A DNA stretch of 64,000 bases from Pelagibacterium lacus (GCF_003345525.1 NZ_QQNH01000013.1:1-64000), one strand, 5' to 3'. Counted from the stretch's first letter, positions 23,631 to 33,060 are shown. Notes: generated by a model not told the origin, from the letters alone. Made by a program: numbers and translations.

Positions 23631-23942
23631 CTACCGATCCTTGCTCAATGCCGACAAATAGTCCTGACCTCCCGTGTATATGCCCATGATGACCACGGTG
23701 TTTTCGTCGATCAGATAGGCGATAGTCACACTACGCCCATAGGTAATCGTGCGGAGACCCGGCAGAACCTCGGACCGTGGCAAGCCGCGAGAGGGAAACC
23801 GGGAAAGCGAATGGCAAAAATCGGTCAGCCGGGTCAGATAGCGTTTCGCAACGACCGGGGATGCCTCCAACGTCAGATACCGGGAGAGCGCCCGCAATTG
23901 ATGTCCCGCCTGCGCCGAAAAGACGATTTCGTGCGGCATCAT
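23631..23942 (-). CDS. parE: RelE/ParE-type toxin
   Basis: 103 residues starting MMPHEIVFSAQAGHQLRALS. The compact beta-alpha fold signature is visible: LTDFCHSLSRFPSRGLPRSE, LRTITYGRSVTIAYLIDENT and VVIMGIYTGGQDY. ParE relatives poison DNA gyrase; RelE relatives cleave mRNA, and the two cannot be separated by eye. Its ATG overlaps the antitoxin stop by 4 bp. The pair is lodged inside the ectoine locus between doeC and the AsnC regulator. Confidence 0.85.
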   Translation of the reverse strand: MMPHEIVFSAQAGHQLRALSRYLTLEASPVVAKRYLTRLTDFCHSLSRFPSRGLPRSEVLPGLRTITYGRSVTIAYLIDENTVVIMGIYTGGQDYLSALSKDR

Positions 23943-24220
23943 TGCCCGCGCTTCACCGCATTTTCGTATTCCTCGGCAATCATCGCCCTGACCTGATCGA
24001 CGGTCAAAACGCTGTCGGGATTGGCCTTGTATTCCTCATAGGCCGGGACGACCTCGTTGCGGAGCCAGGCTTCCACGGCCTTGTCGCGGGCGGCCAGGGT
24101 TCGCAGGCCGTCGCGGATGACTTCGCTTTCGCTGGCATATTCACCGGACGCCACCTTGTCCTTGACGAGTTGCGCCATCTCGTTGGGAAGGGTCACGCTC
24201 ATCTGCCGGGTGGTTCGCAT
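23939..24220 (-). CDS. parD: ParD-like antitoxin
   Basis: 93 residues. RQMSVTLPNEMAQLVKDKVA followed by SGEYASESEVIRDGLRTLAA is the ribbon-helix-helix DNA-binding region of ParD/CC2985 proteins, and the C-terminal tail is the toxin-binding part. The ATG at 24220 has AGGAG 6 nt upstream. A repeated ATCCTAT/ATAGGATTAAATCCTAT element lies at about 24235-24254, just upstream, and is a likely operator. Confidence 0.87.
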   Translation of the reverse strand: MRTTRQMSVTLPNEMAQLVKDKVASGEYASESEVIRDGLRTLAARDKAVEAWLRNEVVPAYEEYKANPDSVLTVDQVRAMIAEEYENAVKRGQ

Positions 24221-24284
24221 CTGCTGCTCCTGTCGATAGGATTAAATCCTATCATGGGACGGCAGCGGCGGCAAATGCCCCTCC

Positions 24285-24818
24285 CTACCCCGCGTCGGCG
24301 ATGACCGCCACCGGCCAGGGGGTGTCCTTGACCGGCGCGGTGACCACGTAGGAATAGTAGCGCCGCACCCCGACGCGAGCGGCGAGCAGGCCGTCAATGA
24401 GGCGCTGATAGTCCTCGAGGTCGCGGGTGATCACCTTGAGCAGATAGTCGATGCCGCCCCCCACCGCCCAGCATTCGACGATGCGGTCGATCTCGCCGAT
24501 GGCGGCCTCGAAGCGGGCGAAATCCTCGGCCTGATGGCTTTCGAGCTCGATCTGTACGAACACCACGGTGAGCGGCCCGAAGGCGCGCAGGGAAATGCGG
24601 GCCCCATAGCTTTCGATGATGCCGGCGTCTTCGAGGCGTTTCAGGCGCTCCCAGCAGGGCGTGGGGGTGAGATTGACGCGTTCGGCGAGCGTGGCCTTGG
24701 GTATCCGCCCCTCGCGCTGGAGGATCGACAGAATCTTGAGGTCCCGGTCATCGAGCTTGATCTGGCCCTGGCGAATGGCGCCACCCCCTTTTGCCCTGTG
24801 CCTGTGCATGAGGCGCAA
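24285..24818 (-). CDS. doeX: Lrp/AsnC family regulator, probable ectoine catabolism regulator
   Basis: 177 residues. The N-terminal HTH is LDDRDLKILSILQREGRIPK then LAERVNLTPTPCWERLKRLE, followed by the RAM/AsnC effector domain with VGGGIDYLLKVITRDLEDYQ. An AsnC-type gene is a standard part of ectoine catabolic loci (DoeX/AsnC), where it binds the divergent promoter region of the uptake and catabolic genes and senses pathway intermediates such as diaminobutyrate derivatives. It may control both the ehu unit and the eut-doe unit across 28060-28458. Confidence 0.85.
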   Translation of the reverse strand: MRLMHRHRAKGGGAIRQGQIKLDDRDLKILSILQREGRIPKATLAERVNLTPTPCWERLKRLEDAGIIESYGARISLRAFGPLTVVFVQIELESHQAEDFARFEAAIGEIDRIVECWAVGGGIDYLLKVITRDLEDYQRLIDGLLAARVGVRRYYSYVVTAPVKDTPWPVAVIADAG

Positions 24819-24930
24819 GGTACAACCGCAAGGGGCTAAGCGTCCAGATTCAAACGCAAAAAAGTTTCAGCACCAAAGCCCCCACGGGAGAAGGCTCCGG
24901 CGGGGAAGGCAATTCCGTCCTGTTGCCCGC

Positions 24931-25722
24931 TCAGTTCCCTTCCAGCACCGCCTTGAGGAATTCGCGGGTACGCTCCTCCTTCGGGTTGGTGAAGAGGTCT
25001 TCGGGCTTGCCCTGTTCGAGCACCTTGCCGCGATCGAAAAAGCAGACGCGGTCGGAAATCTGGCGGGCGAAATTCATCTCATGGGTGACCAAGAGCATGG
25101 TGAGGTCGTGCTCCTCGGCCAGGCGCCGGATCACGTTGAGCACCTCGCCGACCAGTTCGGGATCGAGGGCCGAGGTGGGCTCGTCGAACAGCATGATCTT
25201 GGGGCGCATGGCCAGCGCGCGGGCAATGCCGACGCGCTGCTGCTGGCCGCCGGAGAGCTGGTGGGGATATTTGTCGGCGTGCTGGGTGAGCCCGACCATT
25301 TCAAGCAGTTCGTCGGCGCGCTGGCGCGCCTCGGCCTTGGGCATGCCCAGCACCTGGATAGGCGCTTCGGTGAGGTTGCGGCGCACGCTCATATGCGGGA
25401 ACAGATTGAACTGCTGGAACACCATGCCCATCTTCTCGCGCATCTTGCGCAGATGGCGTTCGCTGGCCGGCCGCAATTGCCCGTCGGAGCCCTTTTCGTG
25501 CCACAGCGTGTCGCCATCGACATAGACCACGCCGCCGGAAATCGGCTCCAGCGTCATGAGGATGCGCAGGACGGTGGACTTGCCCGAGCCCGAGGGGCCG
25601 ATAATGGTCACCTTCTCGCCGCGCTTCACCTCGAAATCGAGCTCGTCGATCACCGTAAAGCTGTCGAAGCGTTTGACCACCTTGTCGAATTTGATGATCG
25701 TATCGGCGTCGGTATCGGTCAT
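24931..25722 (-). CDS. ehuA: Ectoine/hydroxyectoine ABC transporter ATPase
   Basis: 263 residues. Walker A is GPSGSGKST (residues 42-50), the signature LSGGQ (156-160) and Walker [16 protein letters not shown]. It belongs to the polar amino acid (PAAT) import ATPases. The specific call rests on the intact ehuBCDA order and the adjoining ectoine catabolic genes. The ATG at 25722 overlaps the ehuD stop by 4 bp. A long upstream extension of this frame is shadow of the permease genes. Confidence 0.9.
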   Translation of the reverse strand: MTDTDADTIIKFDKVVKRFDSFTVIDELDFEVKRGEKVTIIGPSGSGKSTVLRILMTLEPISGGVVYVDGDTLWHEKGSDGQLRPASERHLRKMREKMGMVFQQFNLFPHMSVRRNLTEAPIQVLGMPKAEARQRADELLEMVGLTQHADKYPHQLSGGQQQRVGIARALAMRPKIMLFDEPTSALDPELVGEVLNVIRRLAEEHDLTMLLVTHEMNFARQISDRVCFFDRGKVLEQGKPEDLFTNPKEERTREFLKAVLEGN

Positions 25723-26411
25723 TTCAGCGGAATTCCTCTCTTGGGCAGGGTCCGATCGAGCCAGCGCACGCCAGCCGCCGCGATAAGGGTGGTGATGAGG
25801 TAGATGCCGCCCACCATCGAGAGCGGAATGAGATAGTTGAAGGTGCGGTCGCCGATGATCTGGGCCACGCCCAGCAATTCGAGCACCGTCACCACCGAGA
25901 GCAGCGGCACGTCCTTCATGATGGAGACGAGGTAATTGCCCATGGCCGGGATGATGCGCGGAATGGCCTGGGGCACGATGATATGGGTGAAGGTGCGCGC
26001 CCCGGTGAGATTGAGGGCGCGGGCCGCCTCGTGCTGGCCGCGCGCCACCGCCTCGATGCCGGCGCGGTAGACCTCGGAGGTATAGGCGGAATATTGCAGG
26101 CCCAGGGCCAGCGCCCCGGTCATGAAGGCGGGCAGCACCAGCCCGTATTCGGGCAGCACGTAATAGAGGAAGAAGAGCTGGATCAAGAGCGGGGTGTCGC
26201 GCAGGAATTCGACGACGACCGCGGTGGGCCAGGCGATGATCTTGAGCGGGGCGGCCTTCAGCGCCGCCCAGACCAGGCCGAGGACGAGGGCGATGAAAAA
26301 GCCGACCACGGTGGCCTGCAGCGTCACCACCAGCCCGCGCAACAGGATGGGCAGGATGGAGATGGCGAAGGCGAGGTTGGACGAGGTGTCCCATGAAATC
26401 CCGAACAGCAT
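25719..26411 (-). CDS. ehuD: Ectoine/hydroxyectoine ABC transporter permease EhuD
   Basis: 230 residues, HisM/GlnP-type permease with five hydrophobic segments. The EAA loop is [20 protein letters not shown] followed by [12 protein letters not shown]. It lies 3 nt downstream of ehuC and overlaps ehuA, so translation is coupled. It forms the inner-membrane channel with EhuC. Confidence 0.9.
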   Translation of the reverse strand: MLFGISWDTSSNLAFAISILPILLRGLVVTLQATVVGFFIALVLGLVWAALKAAPLKIIAWPTAVVVEFLRDTPLLIQLFFLYYVLPEYGLVLPAFMTGALALGLQYSAYTSEVYRAGIEAVARGQHEAARALNLTGARTFTHIIVPQAIPRIIPAMGNYLVSIMKDVPLLSVVTVLELLGVAQIIGDRTFNYLIPLSMVGGIYLITTLIAAAGVRWLDRTLPKRGIPLK

Positions 26412-26414
26412 GGT

Positions 26415-27086
26415 CTACCTCGCACCGGCGCGCCAGCGGCCCACGAACCGCTCGAGCACCTTCATCATGGCCGTCAGCACCAGCGCCAAGCCGAAATACA
26501 TCAGCAGCGCCATGGTGTAGATGGTGGTGGAATCCTGGGTGAAATTGCGCAATTGCTCGGCCCGGAAGGCGAGGTCCGACAGGCTGATCAGGGAGACCAG
26601 CGCGGTGTCCTTCAAATTCTGGATGGCGAGGTTGCCGAAGGGCGGCATCATCTCGGGGATGGCCTGGGGCAGCGCGATGCGCCACAGCGTCTTGCGCGGG
26701 GTGAAATTGAGGGCGCGGGCCGCCTCGTACTGGTCGCGCGACACCGCCTCGATGGCGCCGCGCACCACTTCGGCGCCATAGGCCCCGATATTGAGCGAGA
26801 GGGCGAGCACGCCGGCCATCACCGGGTGGAGGCGCAGGTCGACCCCGATGGCCTGGCCGAGCACGGGCAGCGCGAAATAGAGCCAGAACAGTTGCACCAG
26901 CAGCGAAGTGCCGCGAAACACCTCGATATAGGTGACAGCGACGGCCTTGATCAGCGGGTTGTGCGCCGTCTTGCCGATGCCGGCCGCGAACGCGAGCAGC
27001 GCGCCGAGCACGGTGGAATATAGCGTGAGCTCTATTGTGACCCAGGCCCCCTGCATGAGGGGATTGAGATAGGCCGTCCAATCCAT
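26415..27086 (-). CDS. ehuC: Ectoine/hydroxyectoine ABC transporter permease EhuC
   Basis: 223 residues, a second PAAT-type permease. [20 protein letters not shown] followed by [13 protein letters not shown] is the EAA loop that contacts the ATPase. [20 protein letters not shown] is the first membrane segment. It lies between ehuB (98 nt gap) and ehuD (3 nt gap). Confidence 0.9.
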   Translation of the reverse strand: MDWTAYLNPLMQGAWVTIELTLYSTVLGALLAFAAGIGKTAHNPLIKAVAVTYIEVFRGTSLLVQLFWLYFALPVLGQAIGVDLRLHPVMAGVLALSLNIGAYGAEVVRGAIEAVSRDQYEAARALNFTPRKTLWRIALPQAIPEMMPPFGNLAIQNLKDTALVSLISLSDLAFRAEQLRNFTQDSTTIYTMALLMYFGLALVLTAMMKVLERFVGRWRAGAR

Positions 27087-27183
27087 GAGGTCGGTCTCGA
27101 TCGGGCTTGGAAAAGGGCGAAGCGGGAGCCGAAGCCGGCGGGCCGCAACAGCCCGCCGGCCAGTCTCTAGGCGGTTGTGGCGG

Positions 27184-28059
27184 TCACTCGGGCGCCGCGC
27201 ACAGATCCGCGGTGGTCATGTCGAAGGACCGCGAGGTGTCGGCATCGGTAAAGCCGTAGCCGGACACCGAGGCGAGCCATTCGTCGGTCTGCTTGTATTC
27301 GGCCAGCACCTCGTTGACCGCGTCGCGCAGCTCCTCATTGTTCTGGGCGAAGACGAAGCCGCCCCAGGAGCGCTGCTCGACCCCGTCGATCACCGGATCG
27401 GAGAAGCCCTCGGCCACCTCCACCTGATTGCTCTGGCCGGCCAGCTCGCTGGCGGTGAGACCGGTGGCGGCATAGGCGTCGGCGCGGCCGGTCGAAACGG
27501 TCGAGATGGCGTCGGCGTTCGAGGAGATGGTGACCAATTGGCCTTCATCGACCCCCAGGGCCTGGAACATGTCGAGCTGGTTGGCGCCGGCCATGATGGC
27601 GACGGTCAGGCTCGAATCCTCGGCGAACTGCTCGTAGGAGAACACCCCCTTGGGATTGCCGGAGGGGACCAGAAGCCCCTCGCCATAGGAGGTGTTGGGC
27701 TCGGAATAGATCACCGTGGCGCAGCGGGTAGGGATGATGGCCATTTCGGCGGCCACCATGTCGAAACGGTCGGCCTGGAGGCCCGGGATCAGCGAGGAGA
27801 AATCGGTGGTGACCCACTCGATATTGTCGATGCCGAGCTGCTCGACGATGTGCTTGGCGACGTCCGGGCCGGCGCCCAGGGTCTCCCCGCTCACCGGGTC
27901 GACATAGCCATAGGGGATTTCGTTGGCGACGGCGATGCGGATGGTGCCGCTCTGCTGGATTTCCGAAAGGCTCGCAGCCTGGGCAGCGCCGGCAAGGCCG
28001 AGCGCGGCGGCACCGGCGAGAAGCACGGCCCGGAGCGGTCGGGAAGTTGAGTTGCGCAT
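27184..28059 (-). CDS. ehuB: Ectoine/hydroxyectoine-binding protein EhuB
   Basis: 291 residues with a signal peptide of about 28 residues (LLAGAAALGLAGAAQA, cleavage near AQA-AS). The SBP_bac_3 fold shows IRIAVANEIPYGYVDPVSGE, GPDVAKHIVEQLGI and RFDMVAAEMAIIPTRCATV. EhuB of Sinorhizobium cradles ectoines with aromatic residues and a Glu. Several Phe, Tyr and Trp are available here, but I cannot map the pocket by eye. It is first in the ehuBCDA unit, divergent from eutB. Confidence 0.9.
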   Translation of the reverse strand: MRNSTSRPLRAVLLAGAAALGLAGAAQAASLSEIQQSGTIRIAVANEIPYGYVDPVSGETLGAGPDVAKHIVEQLGIDNIEWVTTDFSSLIPGLQADRFDMVAAEMAIIPTRCATVIYSEPNTSYGEGLLVPSGNPKGVFSYEQFAEDSSLTVAIMAGANQLDMFQALGVDEGQLVTISSNADAISTVSTGRADAYAATGLTASELAGQSNQVEVAEGFSDPVIDGVEQRSWGGFVFAQNNEELRDAVNEVLAEYKQTDEWLASVSGYGFTDADTSRSFDMTTADLCAAPE

Positions 28060-28458
28060 AACGTCTCCTGTCCTTTGAATGGATCTCTGTCTAAATTCTC
28101 AAGCCGACAGATGAGCCGGGGTCGTTGCCCAGATCACCCGAAGACGGGCGGCTTCCAATTCACGCCTCCTGCGAGAACAAAGGCCCTCCCATCACTGCCG
28201 AACGCACGCGTTGGCAGAAGCCAATGTTTAAACACCGGTCAAGGTTGCCAACTTCTTGCCACAAGTCGAGGGACGATCCGTCTTTATGGGGAGAGGAGAG
28301 CAGCAAGACCATCTGCAAACCCGCCTGCAATTGGAAGGACCGCCCCTCATGCGCGGAGGCATAGTCGAGCCAGCACAATGCCGGAGAAGCCCGAAAGCGG
28401 CGCATAGAGCCGGCAGCGACATGAAGGGTGGATTTGCCGTCGTGAGGGGGAGCCGGAG
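28060..28458. promoter_or_regulatory. Divergent ehuB-eutB control region
   Basis: About 400 bp without a credible gene separates the uptake and catabolic units. Small open frames here lack ribosome sites. The segment is less GC-rich around 28080-28270 and includes GGTCAAGGTTGCCAACTTCT and similar AT-richer blocks. It must hold both promoters and is the expected target of the AsnC regulator. No single operator could be defined. Confidence 0.5.
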
Positions 28459-29451
28459 ATGGCCAGCGCCGTGACCATGAGAGACGTTCTGGCCGCCCGC
28501 CAGCGCCTCGCTGCCCATATCCGGCGCACGCCCCTCGCCGAGAGCCCGAGCCTCACGCAGCGCTCCGGGCATCCGATCCTGCTCAAATGCGAACATCACC
28601 AGACAACCGGCAGCTTCAAGCTGCGCGGGGCGACCAATGCGGTGCTGGCCCTTGGCCCGGACGCGCGGGCGCGGGGCGTCGTCGCGGCCTCGACCGGCAA
28701 TCACGGCCGCGCGCTGGCCCAGGCGGCCCGCGCCGCGGGAACGCGGGCGGTCGTCTGCATGTCGGCGCTGGTGCCGGCCAACAAGGTCGAGGCCATCGCG
28801 GCGCTGGGGGCCGAAACGCGCATCGTGGGGCGCAGCCAGGACGATGCGCAGCTCGAGGTCGACCGGCTGGCGGCGGAGGATGGGCTCGTCGACATCCCGC
28901 CCTTCGACCGGCGCGAGGTGATCGCCGGACAGGGCACGCTGGGGCTGGAGATCATCGAGGAAGCGCCCGAGCTCGAGGCGGTGCTTGTGCCGCTTTCGGG
29001 CGGCGGGCTGATCGCCGGGGTAGCGCTGGCCGTCAAGACGTTGTCGCCCCAGACCCGGATCGTCGGGGTCTCCATGGAGCGCGGCGCGGCGATGATCGCC
29101 TGCCTCGCCGCCGGACGGCCGGTGGAGGTGACCGAGCTCGAAACGCTGGCGGATTCGCTGGGCGGCGGGATCGGGCTTGCCAACCGCCACACCTTCTCCA
29201 TGGTGCGCGACCTGGTCGACGAGACCATCACCCTCAGCGAGCGCGAGATCGCGGCGGGGATCGTCCATGCCTATGGCGCGGAACGCGAGGTGATCGAGGG
29301 CGCGGCGGCGGTGGGGATCGGGGCTATACTGGCGGGAAAATTCATTCCCAAGGGCCTAACGGCGCTGGTGCTTTCGGGCCGCAATATCGACATGGCGGTG
29401 CATGCGGCGATCATCGCCGGCACCCATGTCCCGGCCGGGGAGACGGCATGA
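28459..29451 (+). CDS. eutB: Hydroxyectoine utilization dehydratase EutB
   Basis: 330 residues, fold-type II PLP enzyme related to threonine dehydratase. The Schiff-base Lys is in TGSFKLRGATN (Lys54), and the glycine-rich PLP phosphate loop is SGGGLIAG. EutB is proposed to dehydrate a hydroxyectoine-derived intermediate so that EutC can reduce it into the ectoine pathway. Its TGA overlaps the eutC ATG by 4 bp. By sequence alone it would be called a threonine/serine dehydratase; the context makes it EutB. Confidence 0.88.
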   Translation: MASAVTMRDVLAARQRLAAHIRRTPLAESPSLTQRSGHPILLKCEHHQTTGSFKLRGATNAVLALGPDARARGVVAASTGNHGRALAQAARAAGTRAVVCMSALVPANKVEAIAALGAETRIVGRSQDDAQLEVDRLAAEDGLVDIPPFDRREVIAGQGTLGLEIIEEAPELEAVLVPLSGGGLIAGVALAVKTLSPQTRIVGVSMERGAAMIACLAAGRPVEVTELETLADSLGGGIGLANRHTFSMVRDLVDETITLSEREIAAGIVHAYGAEREVIEGAAAVGIGAILAGKFIPKGLTALVLSGRNIDMAVHAAIIAGTHVPAGETA

Positions 29452-30443
29452 TGACCGAGGTGCAGATTCTGACCGAAAGCCAGTTGCGCACCCTCGTGCC
29501 GCTGGACCTTGCGGCCATCGACTGCGTCGAGGACGCGTTTCGGGCGCTGGCGGGAGGCAAGGTGGTGATGCCGCCGATCCTGCGGCTCGACATCGCCGAG
29601 GCCAATGGCGAGGTGGACGTCAAGACCGCCTATGTCCCCGGGCTCGCGAGCTTCGCCATCAAGGTCAGCCCCGGGTTTTTCGACAATCCCAAGATCGGCC
29701 TACCCTCGACCAACGGGCTGATGGTGGTGCTGAGCGCGCGGACCGGGCTGCTCGAAGCGCTGCTGCTCGACAATGGCTATCTCACCGATGTGCGCACCGC
29801 CGCCGCCGGCGCCGTCGCCGCCCGGCACCTGGCCCGCAAGGATGCAACGACCGCCGCCATCATCGGGGCGGGCATGCAGGCGCGGCTGCAACTGGAAGCG
29901 CTGTTGGCCGTGCGAAAAATCACCTCGGTGCGCATCTGGGCGCGCGACCGGGCCAAGGCCGAGGATTTCGCCCGCCACGCCACCCAGAAACTCAAGCTGG
30001 CGGCGCTGGTTTCGGGCAGCGCGGAGGGGGCGGTGCGGGGGGCCGACATCATCGTCACCACCACCCCTTCCACCGCGCCGCTGGTGCTCAGCGAATGGCT
30101 GACGCCGGGCCAGCACCTCACCGCCATGGGATCGGATGCTGAGCACAAGAACGAGATCGACCCGGCGCTGGTCGCACGCGCCGAGCTCTATGTGGCCGAC
30201 AGCCTCGCCCAGACGCGGCGGTTGGGGGAATTGCACCATGCGATCGCCGCCGGGCTGGTGGCGCCGGAACAGAGCTTCGTCGAGCTGGGCGCCATCGTCG
30301 CCGGCACGGTGCCCGGCCGGCAGACCGAAACCGACATCACCTTCGCCGACCTCACCGGGACCGGCGTGCAGGATACCGCCATCGCCACCCTCGCCCGCCA
30401 GCGGGCCGAGGCGGCCGGGGCCGGAACGAGGATTTCGACCTGA
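29448..30443 (+). CDS. eutC: Ectoine utilization protein EutC (ornithine cyclodeaminase family)
   Basis: 331 residues of the ornithine cyclodeaminase/mu-crystallin family. NAD-binding signature AAIIGAGMQARLQLEALLAV, and the substrate region LPSTNGLMVVLSARTGLLEA. It likely acts as an NAD(P)H-dependent reductase on the keto or enamine product of EutB. The start overlaps the eutB stop; a second in-frame ATG is at 29451. The frame is open further upstream through eutB without meaning. Confidence 0.88.
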   Translation: MMTEVQILTESQLRTLVPLDLAAIDCVEDAFRALAGGKVVMPPILRLDIAEANGEVDVKTAYVPGLASFAIKVSPGFFDNPKIGLPSTNGLMVVLSARTGLLEALLLDNGYLTDVRTAAAGAVAARHLARKDATTAAIIGAGMQARLQLEALLAVRKITSVRIWARDRAKAEDFARHATQKLKLAALVSGSAEGAVRGADIIVTTTPSTAPLVLSEWLTPGQHLTAMGSDAEHKNEIDPALVARAELYVADSLAQTRRLGELHHAIAAGLVAPEQSFVELGAIVAGTVPGRQTETDITFADLTGTGVQDTAIATLARQRAEAAGAGTRIST

Positions 30444-30475
30444 TCCCAGGTCCTTTTGGAGCGCGAGCAAGCACC

Positions 30476-31660
30476 ATGGTCAATACCCGCCTGCCCTTCA
30501 CCCTGCCCGAATATCACCAGCGGCTGGAAGCGGTCCGCCGGTCGATGCAGACGCAGGGCATCGACATCCTGATCGTCACCAACCCCTCCAACATGCACTG
30601 GATCACCGGCTATGACGGCTGGAGCTTCTATGTGCACCAGGCGGTGATCGTCTCGCTCACCGACGAGCCGGTGTGGTGGGGCCGCCCCATGGACGCGGTG
30701 GGGGCGGAGAAGACCACCTGGCTGGCCGGGGATTCAATCTATTCCTATCCCGACGATTTCGTGCAGAACCCGGAAAAGCACGCCTATGTGCATCTGTGCG
30801 GGGTGCTCAAGGACAAGGGCTGGGACCAGCGACGCATCGGCGTCGAGATGGACAATTACTATTTCACCGCCGCGTGCCTCGAAACGCTCAGGGCGGAAAT
30901 CGCCGGCGTCGCGGTGGTGGACGCCACCTCGGTGGTCACCTGGCAGCGCTCGGTCAAATCCGAGGCCGAGATCGAATATATGCGGCGGGCGGCGCGCATC
31001 GTCGAGGCCACCCATGCGCGCATCCGCGAGGTGACGCGCCCCGGGCTGCGCAAGAACGAGCTGGTGGCCGAGATCTACCACGCGGCGCTGATGGGGGCCG
31101 ACGGCTATGGCGGGGACTATTCGGCCATCGTGCCCTTGACCCCATCGGGGCGCGACGCGGCGGCGGCCCATCTCACCTGGGACGACCGCGAGCTGGTCAA
31201 GGGCGAGGGCACGTTCTTCGAGATCGCCGGATGCTACAAGCGCTATCACTGCCCCTCCTCGCGCACGGTGTTTCTCGGCACGCCGCCCAAGGAGATGCTC
31301 AACGCCCAGGACGCGGTGCTCGAAGGGCTGGAGGCCGGGATGGCGGTGGCGCGGCCGGGCAATACCTGCGGGGAGATCGCCGAAGCGTTTTTCGGCGTGC
31401 TGCGCAAATATGGGGTCGAGAAGACCTCGCGGGCCGGTTATTCGGTGGGGCTCTCCTATCCCCCCGACTGGGGCGAGCACACCATGAGCATCCGCCCCGG
31501 CGACCGCTCGGTGCTGCGCGCCAACATGGTGTTCCACTTCATGCCGGCCATCTGGACGCCGGAATGGGGGCTGGAGATCACCGAGACCATGCGGATCACC
31601 GACGAGGGTGGGCCCGAATGCCTCGCCAACGTGCCGCGGGAATTGTGTGTGAAGGAATAA
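30476..31660 (+). CDS. doeA: Ectoine hydrolase DoeA (M24 family)
   Basis: 394 residues. An N-terminal creatinase-like domain (IDILIVTNPSNMHWITGYDG) precedes an M24 pita-bread domain with FEIAGCYKRYHCPSSRTVFL and a C-terminal EITETMRITDEGG. This arrangement matches ectoine hydrolase DoeA/EutD, which opens the ectoine ring to N-alpha-acetyl-L-2,4-diaminobutyrate. It follows eutC after 32 nt in the same direction. Confidence 0.9.
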   Translation: MVNTRLPFTLPEYHQRLEAVRRSMQTQGIDILIVTNPSNMHWITGYDGWSFYVHQAVIVSLTDEPVWWGRPMDAVGAEKTTWLAGDSIYSYPDDFVQNPEKHAYVHLCGVLKDKGWDQRRIGVEMDNYYFTAACLETLRAEIAGVAVVDATSVVTWQRSVKSEAEIEYMRRAARIVEATHARIREVTRPGLRKNELVAEIYHAALMGADGYGGDYSAIVPLTPSGRDAAAAHLTWDDRELVKGEGTFFEIAGCYKRYHCPSSRTVFLGTPPKEMLNAQDAVLEGLEAGMAVARPGNTCGEIAEAFFGVLRKYGVEKTSRAGYSVGLSYPPDWGEHTMSIRPGDRSVLRANMVFHFMPAIWTPEWGLEITETMRITDEGGPECLANVPRELCVKE

Positions 31661-31706
31661 GGGGTGCTGGGGGGCGGGGCCGGTGCTGTGGCCAACTCCG
31701 GCGCGG

Positions 31707-31769
31707 CGCCCCCCTCATCCGTCTCGGACCTCGCGGTCCGATCCACCTTCTCCCACCAGGGCAGAAGGG
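31707..31769. repeat. Family A repeat, copy 7
   Basis: CCCCCTCATCCG, inner hairpin TCGGACCTCGCGGTCCGA, then CACCTTCTCCCACCAGGG. One base of the right arm is changed (GGGCAGAAGG). It separates doeA from the next gene without breaking the direction of the unit. Confidence 0.8.
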
Positions 31770-31788
31770 AAGCCCAGGGAGATGACAA

Positions 31789-32955
31789 TTGGCGCACAGA
31801 CTGCTTGGCGAGACGCTGGAAATCCTCGCGGACCTGATCGGCTTTGCCTCGGTCTCGTCCGAGAGCAATCTCGAGATGATCGCCTATATCAACCATCGGC
31901 TGGACAGAATCCGCGCCCGCACCACCCTCACCCTCAACGAGACGGGCAACAAGGCCAATCTGTTCGCCACCCTCGGCCCTCCGGACGCCGATGGAGGGAT
32001 CATCCTGTCGGGGCATACCGATGTGGTGCCGGTGGAGGGGCAGGACTGGAGCTCGGACCCGTTCACCGCCACGCTGCGCAACCGGCGCATCTATGGGCGC
32101 GGGGCATGCGACATGAAGGGCTTCATCGCCGCGACGCTGGCCTTCGCCCCCTATTTCCAGGAACTGGGGCTCAGGCGGCCCATCCATCTGGCCTTTTCCT
32201 ATGACGAGGAGGTGGGGTGCCTGGGCGCGCAGGTGATGCTCAAGGACCTCAAGGCGGCCGGACGCAAGCCGGCCCTGTGCATCGTGGGCGAGCCGACGCT
32301 GATGAAGATCATCGAGGGCAATAAGGGCTGCTGCGAATACACCACCCATTTCCACGGGCTGGAGGGGCATGGCTCGATGCCCGACCGGGGGGTGAACGCG
32401 GTGGAATACGCGGTGCACTACGTGACGCGGCTGCTCGAACTGGGCGAGCAATTGCGCGGCCGGGCGCCGGAGGGCAGCCGGTTCGACCCGCCCTGGTCGA
32501 CCATCCAGATCGGCAGGATGGCAGGGGGAATCGCCCGCAACATCATCGCCGGCTCCTGCGCGGTGGAATGGGAATTGCGCCCGGTGAACGCCGCCGATTT
32601 CACTTTCACCCAGGAGCAGATCGCCGATTATGTGGAGACAGTGCTGCTGCCAAGGATGCAGAATGTCTATCCCGACGCCACGATCATCACCGAGACCATC
32701 GGCGAGGTGGCCGGGCTGGAGCCCATGTCGCGTTCCGAGGCGGTGGAGCTGGTGCGGGCGCTGACCGGCAATGACGAGCCGGCCGAATGCGTGGCATTTT
32801 CCACCGAGGCCGGGCTGTTCCAGGAGATGGGCATCGACACCGTGGTGTGCGGGCCCGGCTCGATCGAACAGGCGCACAAGCCCGATGAATTCGTGGAGCT
32901 CGACCAGCTCAGCGCGTGCCTGGAGATGATCGAGGGGCTGGAGCGGGAGCGGTAG
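31789..32955 (+). CDS. ArgE/DapE-type M20 deacetylase, probable functional replacement of DoeB
   Basis: 388 residues from a TTG start at 31789, chosen because AGGGAG ends 7 nt before it. The ATG at 31782 is in another frame. M20 metallopeptidase motifs: SGHTDVVPVEGQDW (zinc His, catalytic Asp), YGRGACDMKGF (bridging Asp), YDEEVGCLGA (catalytic Glu pair) and the C-terminal IEQAHKPDEFVEL His. It looks like acetylornithine deacetylase. In the doe pathway the next substrate, N-alpha-acetyl-diaminobutyrate, is a close homologue of acetylornithine, so this enzyme likely performs the DoeB step, usually done by an AstE/aspartoacylase-family protein not seen here. Confidence 0.8.
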   Translation: MAHRLLGETLEILADLIGFASVSSESNLEMIAYINHRLDRIRARTTLTLNETGNKANLFATLGPPDADGGIILSGHTDVVPVEGQDWSSDPFTATLRNRRIYGRGACDMKGFIAATLAFAPYFQELGLRRPIHLAFSYDEEVGCLGAQVMLKDLKAAGRKPALCIVGEPTLMKIIEGNKGCCEYTTHFHGLEGHGSMPDRGVNAVEYAVHYVTRLLELGEQLRGRAPEGSRFDPPWSTIQIGRMAGGIARNIIAGSCAVEWELRPVNAADFTFTQEQIADYVETVLLPRMQNVYPDATIITETIGEVAGLEPMSRSEAVELVRALTGNDEPAECVAFSTEAGLFQEMGIDTVVCGPGSIEQAHKPDEFVELDQLSACLEMIEGLERER

Positions 32956-32991
32956 GGGGATGGAGGCGGCGGGTGTGTCTGCCGCAGCTCA

Positions 32992-33051
32992 GCGCCCCCC
33001 TCATCCGTCTCGCCCTGCGGGCGATCCACCTTCTCCCACCAGGGGAGAAGG
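32992..33051. repeat. Family A repeat, copy 8
   Basis: CCCCCTCATCCG, inner hairpin CGCCCTGCGGGCG, then CACCTTCTCCCACCAGGGG. It lies between two convergent units, the M20 gene and the F420-type oxidoreductase gene. Confidence 0.85.
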
Positions 33052-33060
33052 AAGAAGGGG

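Noticed and set aside
28075-28437. Small open frames in the ehuB-eutB divergent region
   Set aside because: No ribosome site, no recognisable sequence, and overlapping frames on both strands.
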